Below are positions 62,601-64,000 of a DNA stretch of 64,000 nt, piece by piece (position 1 is the stretch's first letter; each line of letters opens with the position of its first letter). The stretch is taken from NCBI GenBank assembly GCA_963719135.1, contig CAVRAZ010000008.1:1-64000 (forward strand), in the 5' to 3' direction. Origin of the DNA: CAVRAZ01 sp963719135. Its GTDB lineage: Bacteria; Pseudomonadota; Gammaproteobacteria; DSM-19610. The notes under the pieces were generated by a model that worked only from the letters and a program-made list of their open reading frames with translations, was not told the origin of the DNA and made no database searches. A program made the translations under genes and the position numbers.

Positions 62601-64000
62601 TTAATTACAGGCCGAAGCAGTATTCAGATCCAGATCCAGGTTGGCCGTCCCTAATGCCGCACGTCCCGCACCGACATACACAGGCAACGCCGGCCCGACC
62701 GGTGTATAACACCCACCCGCGGCGGGAACGAAGTCAATCCCGTCCAGTCCGATATTCCAGATGTTCAACTGATAGCTCAGTTGGTTCGGGTTGGTGGTGA
62801 CGTCCAGCACGTCGCTTGATTCGACGCTGACCGGTGTCAGAGCGACCAAGCCACCGGGCGAGGCCACAGTGCCCTGGAATGTCAGGCTGGTCGGCGTGCC
62901 GCCTCCGGTAACACGGAGGTGCCACTGGTTGCTGCCGTTGCAGTCCTTCCAGATGAACGTCGCGCGATCGACCGAATTGCTGAAGGCCGGTTGACCGCAG
63001 ACACTGATCACCACCGCGCCGGCGCAAGCGTGCAAGTTAGTCAGGTTCAGCGTGGAAGACACCGCCGGCACGCGGTTGACACCCAGGTAGACCGGCAGGT
63101 CGGGCGAGGTGGGCGTGAAGCAGGCATCGGCGCTCGGCGTGAAATCGAAGCCGTCGATGCCGACGTTCCACACGTTCAGGGTGTACGCAAGCGTGTTGGG
63201 GTCGGTCGTCGCGTCCAGCACATCGTTTGACTCGAGGCTGACCGGCGTCAGCGAGACCAAGCCACCGGGCGAAGCCACGGTTCCCTGAAACTTCAGACCG
63301 GTCGGCGTGCCGCCCCCGGTGACACGGAGGTGCCACTGGTTGCTGCCGTTGCAGTCTTTCCAGATGAACGTCGCCCGATCGACCGCATTGCTGATGGCGG
63401 GTTGGCCACAGGCATCGATTGGGTTGTTATGGCCACCCCCACTGCGATCCACCAGCAGCGTCATTGCACCGCCCTGGGTCAGCCGGTACAGACCGTCCGC
63501 CTTCACCCCGGTGTAGTTGTCCTCGGTGCCGTTCGGCCACACCACCCGCACATCCGCCGTAGTGTTGCCCGCCAGACCCACGTGGGTGCGCATGAAGTTC
63601 TGCGACCAGCGGTGGTAGCCGCCGTTCTGTTCCCGGTACTGCGTCTTGCCGCCCGCCGTCACATACACCTTGGCGCCGATCGCGTCCCGGTTGTCCTGCA
63701 CCCCCTCCAGGTCGAACTCCAGCCAGTGGTTGCCGCTGCCGGCGTTGTGGAACAGCGCCTTCGGACCACCCCGTGCATGCGGACGCAAGTTCGACCCATT
63801 GGCCACGAAGGCATCCATGTAACCGTCGATGTCGTAGTCCGCCGTGATCACGCTGTCGCCGGTACCCGCGTTGCCATATATAGCCGCCCCGATCCGGCCC
63901 GCCGCGCCACCGGCATTCGGCACCTGGGTGAAGGTCCCGTCACCGTTGTTCTGGTACACGATGTTGGCGATGTTTTCCGCGCCCCCCGAACAGGCCAGGA
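62601..64000 (-). CDS. Exported FG-GAP/ASPIC-UnbV protein with two C-terminal modules (partial)
   Basis: The gene runs in from beyond the right edge; the visible part covers the last FG-GAP repeat (DYDIDGYMDAFVA), the ASPIC/UnbV domain and two successive modules ending at 62601. The first module (about 63060-63440) has LTPVSLESNDVLDATT and GIDGFDFTPSAD, the second (62604-63005) LTPVSVESSDVLDVTT and GLDGIDFVPAAG. It is a paralogue of the gene at 55321-57696: bases 63235-64000 are nearly identical to 55544-56309, and the difference is an additional module inserted in this copy. Full length cannot be judged. Confidence 0.9.
   Translation of the reverse strand, partial: LACSGGAENIANIVYQNNGDGTFTQVPNAGGAAGRIGAAIYGNAGTGDSVITADYDIDGYMDAFVANGSNLRPHARGGPKALFHNAGSGNHWLEFDLEGVQDNRDAIGAKVYVTAGGKTQYREQNGGYHRWSQNFMRTHVGLAGNTTADVRVVWPNGTEDNYTGVKADGLYRLTQGGAMTLLVDRSGGGHNNPIDACGQPAISNAVDRATFIWKDCNGSNQWHLRVTGGGTPTGLKFQGTVASPGGLVSLTPVSLESNDVLDATTDPNTLAYTLNVWNVGIDGFDFTPSADACFTPTSPDLPVYLGVNRVPAVSSTLNLTNLHACAGAVVISVCGQPAFSNSVDRATFIWKDCNGSNQWHLRVTGGGTPTSLTFQGTVASPGGLVALTPVSVESSDVLDVTTNPNQLSYQLNIWNIGLDGIDFVPAAGGCYTPVGPALPVYVGAGRAALGTANLDLDLNTASACN

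Overview
The window looks like chromosomal DNA of a GC-rich gammaproteobacterium. Evidence for this is SbmA, MacAB, Pcm, class II NrdJ, RtcB-archease, the NfeD-slipin pair, a PA4063-PA4066-like metal ABC operon and a bacterial tRNA-Phe with encoded CCA. The exact lineage cannot be fixed from the sequence alone. The left 25 kb is dense, ordinary housekeeping and stress DNA. The right 38 kb is an unstable accessory region full of insertion sequences, decayed genes, duplications and secreted modular proteins. Layout, left part: an IS3 remnant lies at the left edge, followed by an overlapping operon (432-3265) of a His-rich exported protein, ABC ATPase, FtsX-type permease and DUF3299 protein. A frameshifted ZIP transporter sits next to it, so a zinc or metal theme is likely. 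Then come sbmA, a macA-ATPase-macB efflux operon, pcm, a CBS protein, Hsp20, nrdJ, a YbhB/PEBP protein, archease plus rtcB, a Lon-like AAA protease overlapping a UspA-like gene, nfeD plus slipin, and a thiamine-diphosphate 2-keto acid decarboxylase. Short palindromic repeat families fill the intergenic gaps. Layout, middle part (25-45 kb): two copies of a Gld-type ABC system (GldA ATPase, GldF-GldG fusion, DUF4340). Copy A (25774-28650) has lost its GldA/GldF half at a rearrangement junction. Copy B (39791-44682) is full length but full of frameshifts. The copies share a 456-bp identical block inside otherwise diverged sequence, the mark of recent gene conversion. Between them are a MarR regulator, a group II intron split by an IS110 element, an IS4 element with intact 9-bp target duplications, a decayed sulfotransferase, a WecG/TagA glycosyltransferase, an intact sulfotransferase, tRNA-Phe, and an IS256 remnant split by a second, truncated IS110. 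Layout, right part (45-64 kb): IS3, IS481-like, IS110 and IS630 remnants surround an alpha/beta hydrolase, a frameshifted sulfotransferase, a serine-acetyltransferase-like enzyme, a parvulin and four large exported proteins. Those exported proteins share one recurring module of about 125 residues (core W-x-L-R-V-T-G-G-G-T, then a conserved ES-x-D-x-LD and a G-x-DG-x-DF strand). It is joined to a sulfatase (three copies), to two FG-GAP/ASPIC proteins (one and two copies) and to a TIM-barrel hydrolase-like domain (two copies). Two further decayed copies lie at 29.3 kb and 52.5 kb. I do not recognise this module as a named family. Taken with the sulfotransferases, glycosyltransferase and sulfatase, it suggests a system that builds, binds or remodels a sulfated extracellular polysaccharide. 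This is the best candidate for something undescribed. Several otherwise good genes carry single-base frameshifts, three of them in runs of five C/G where six would restore the frame, so consensus errors should be excluded before calling those genes dead.
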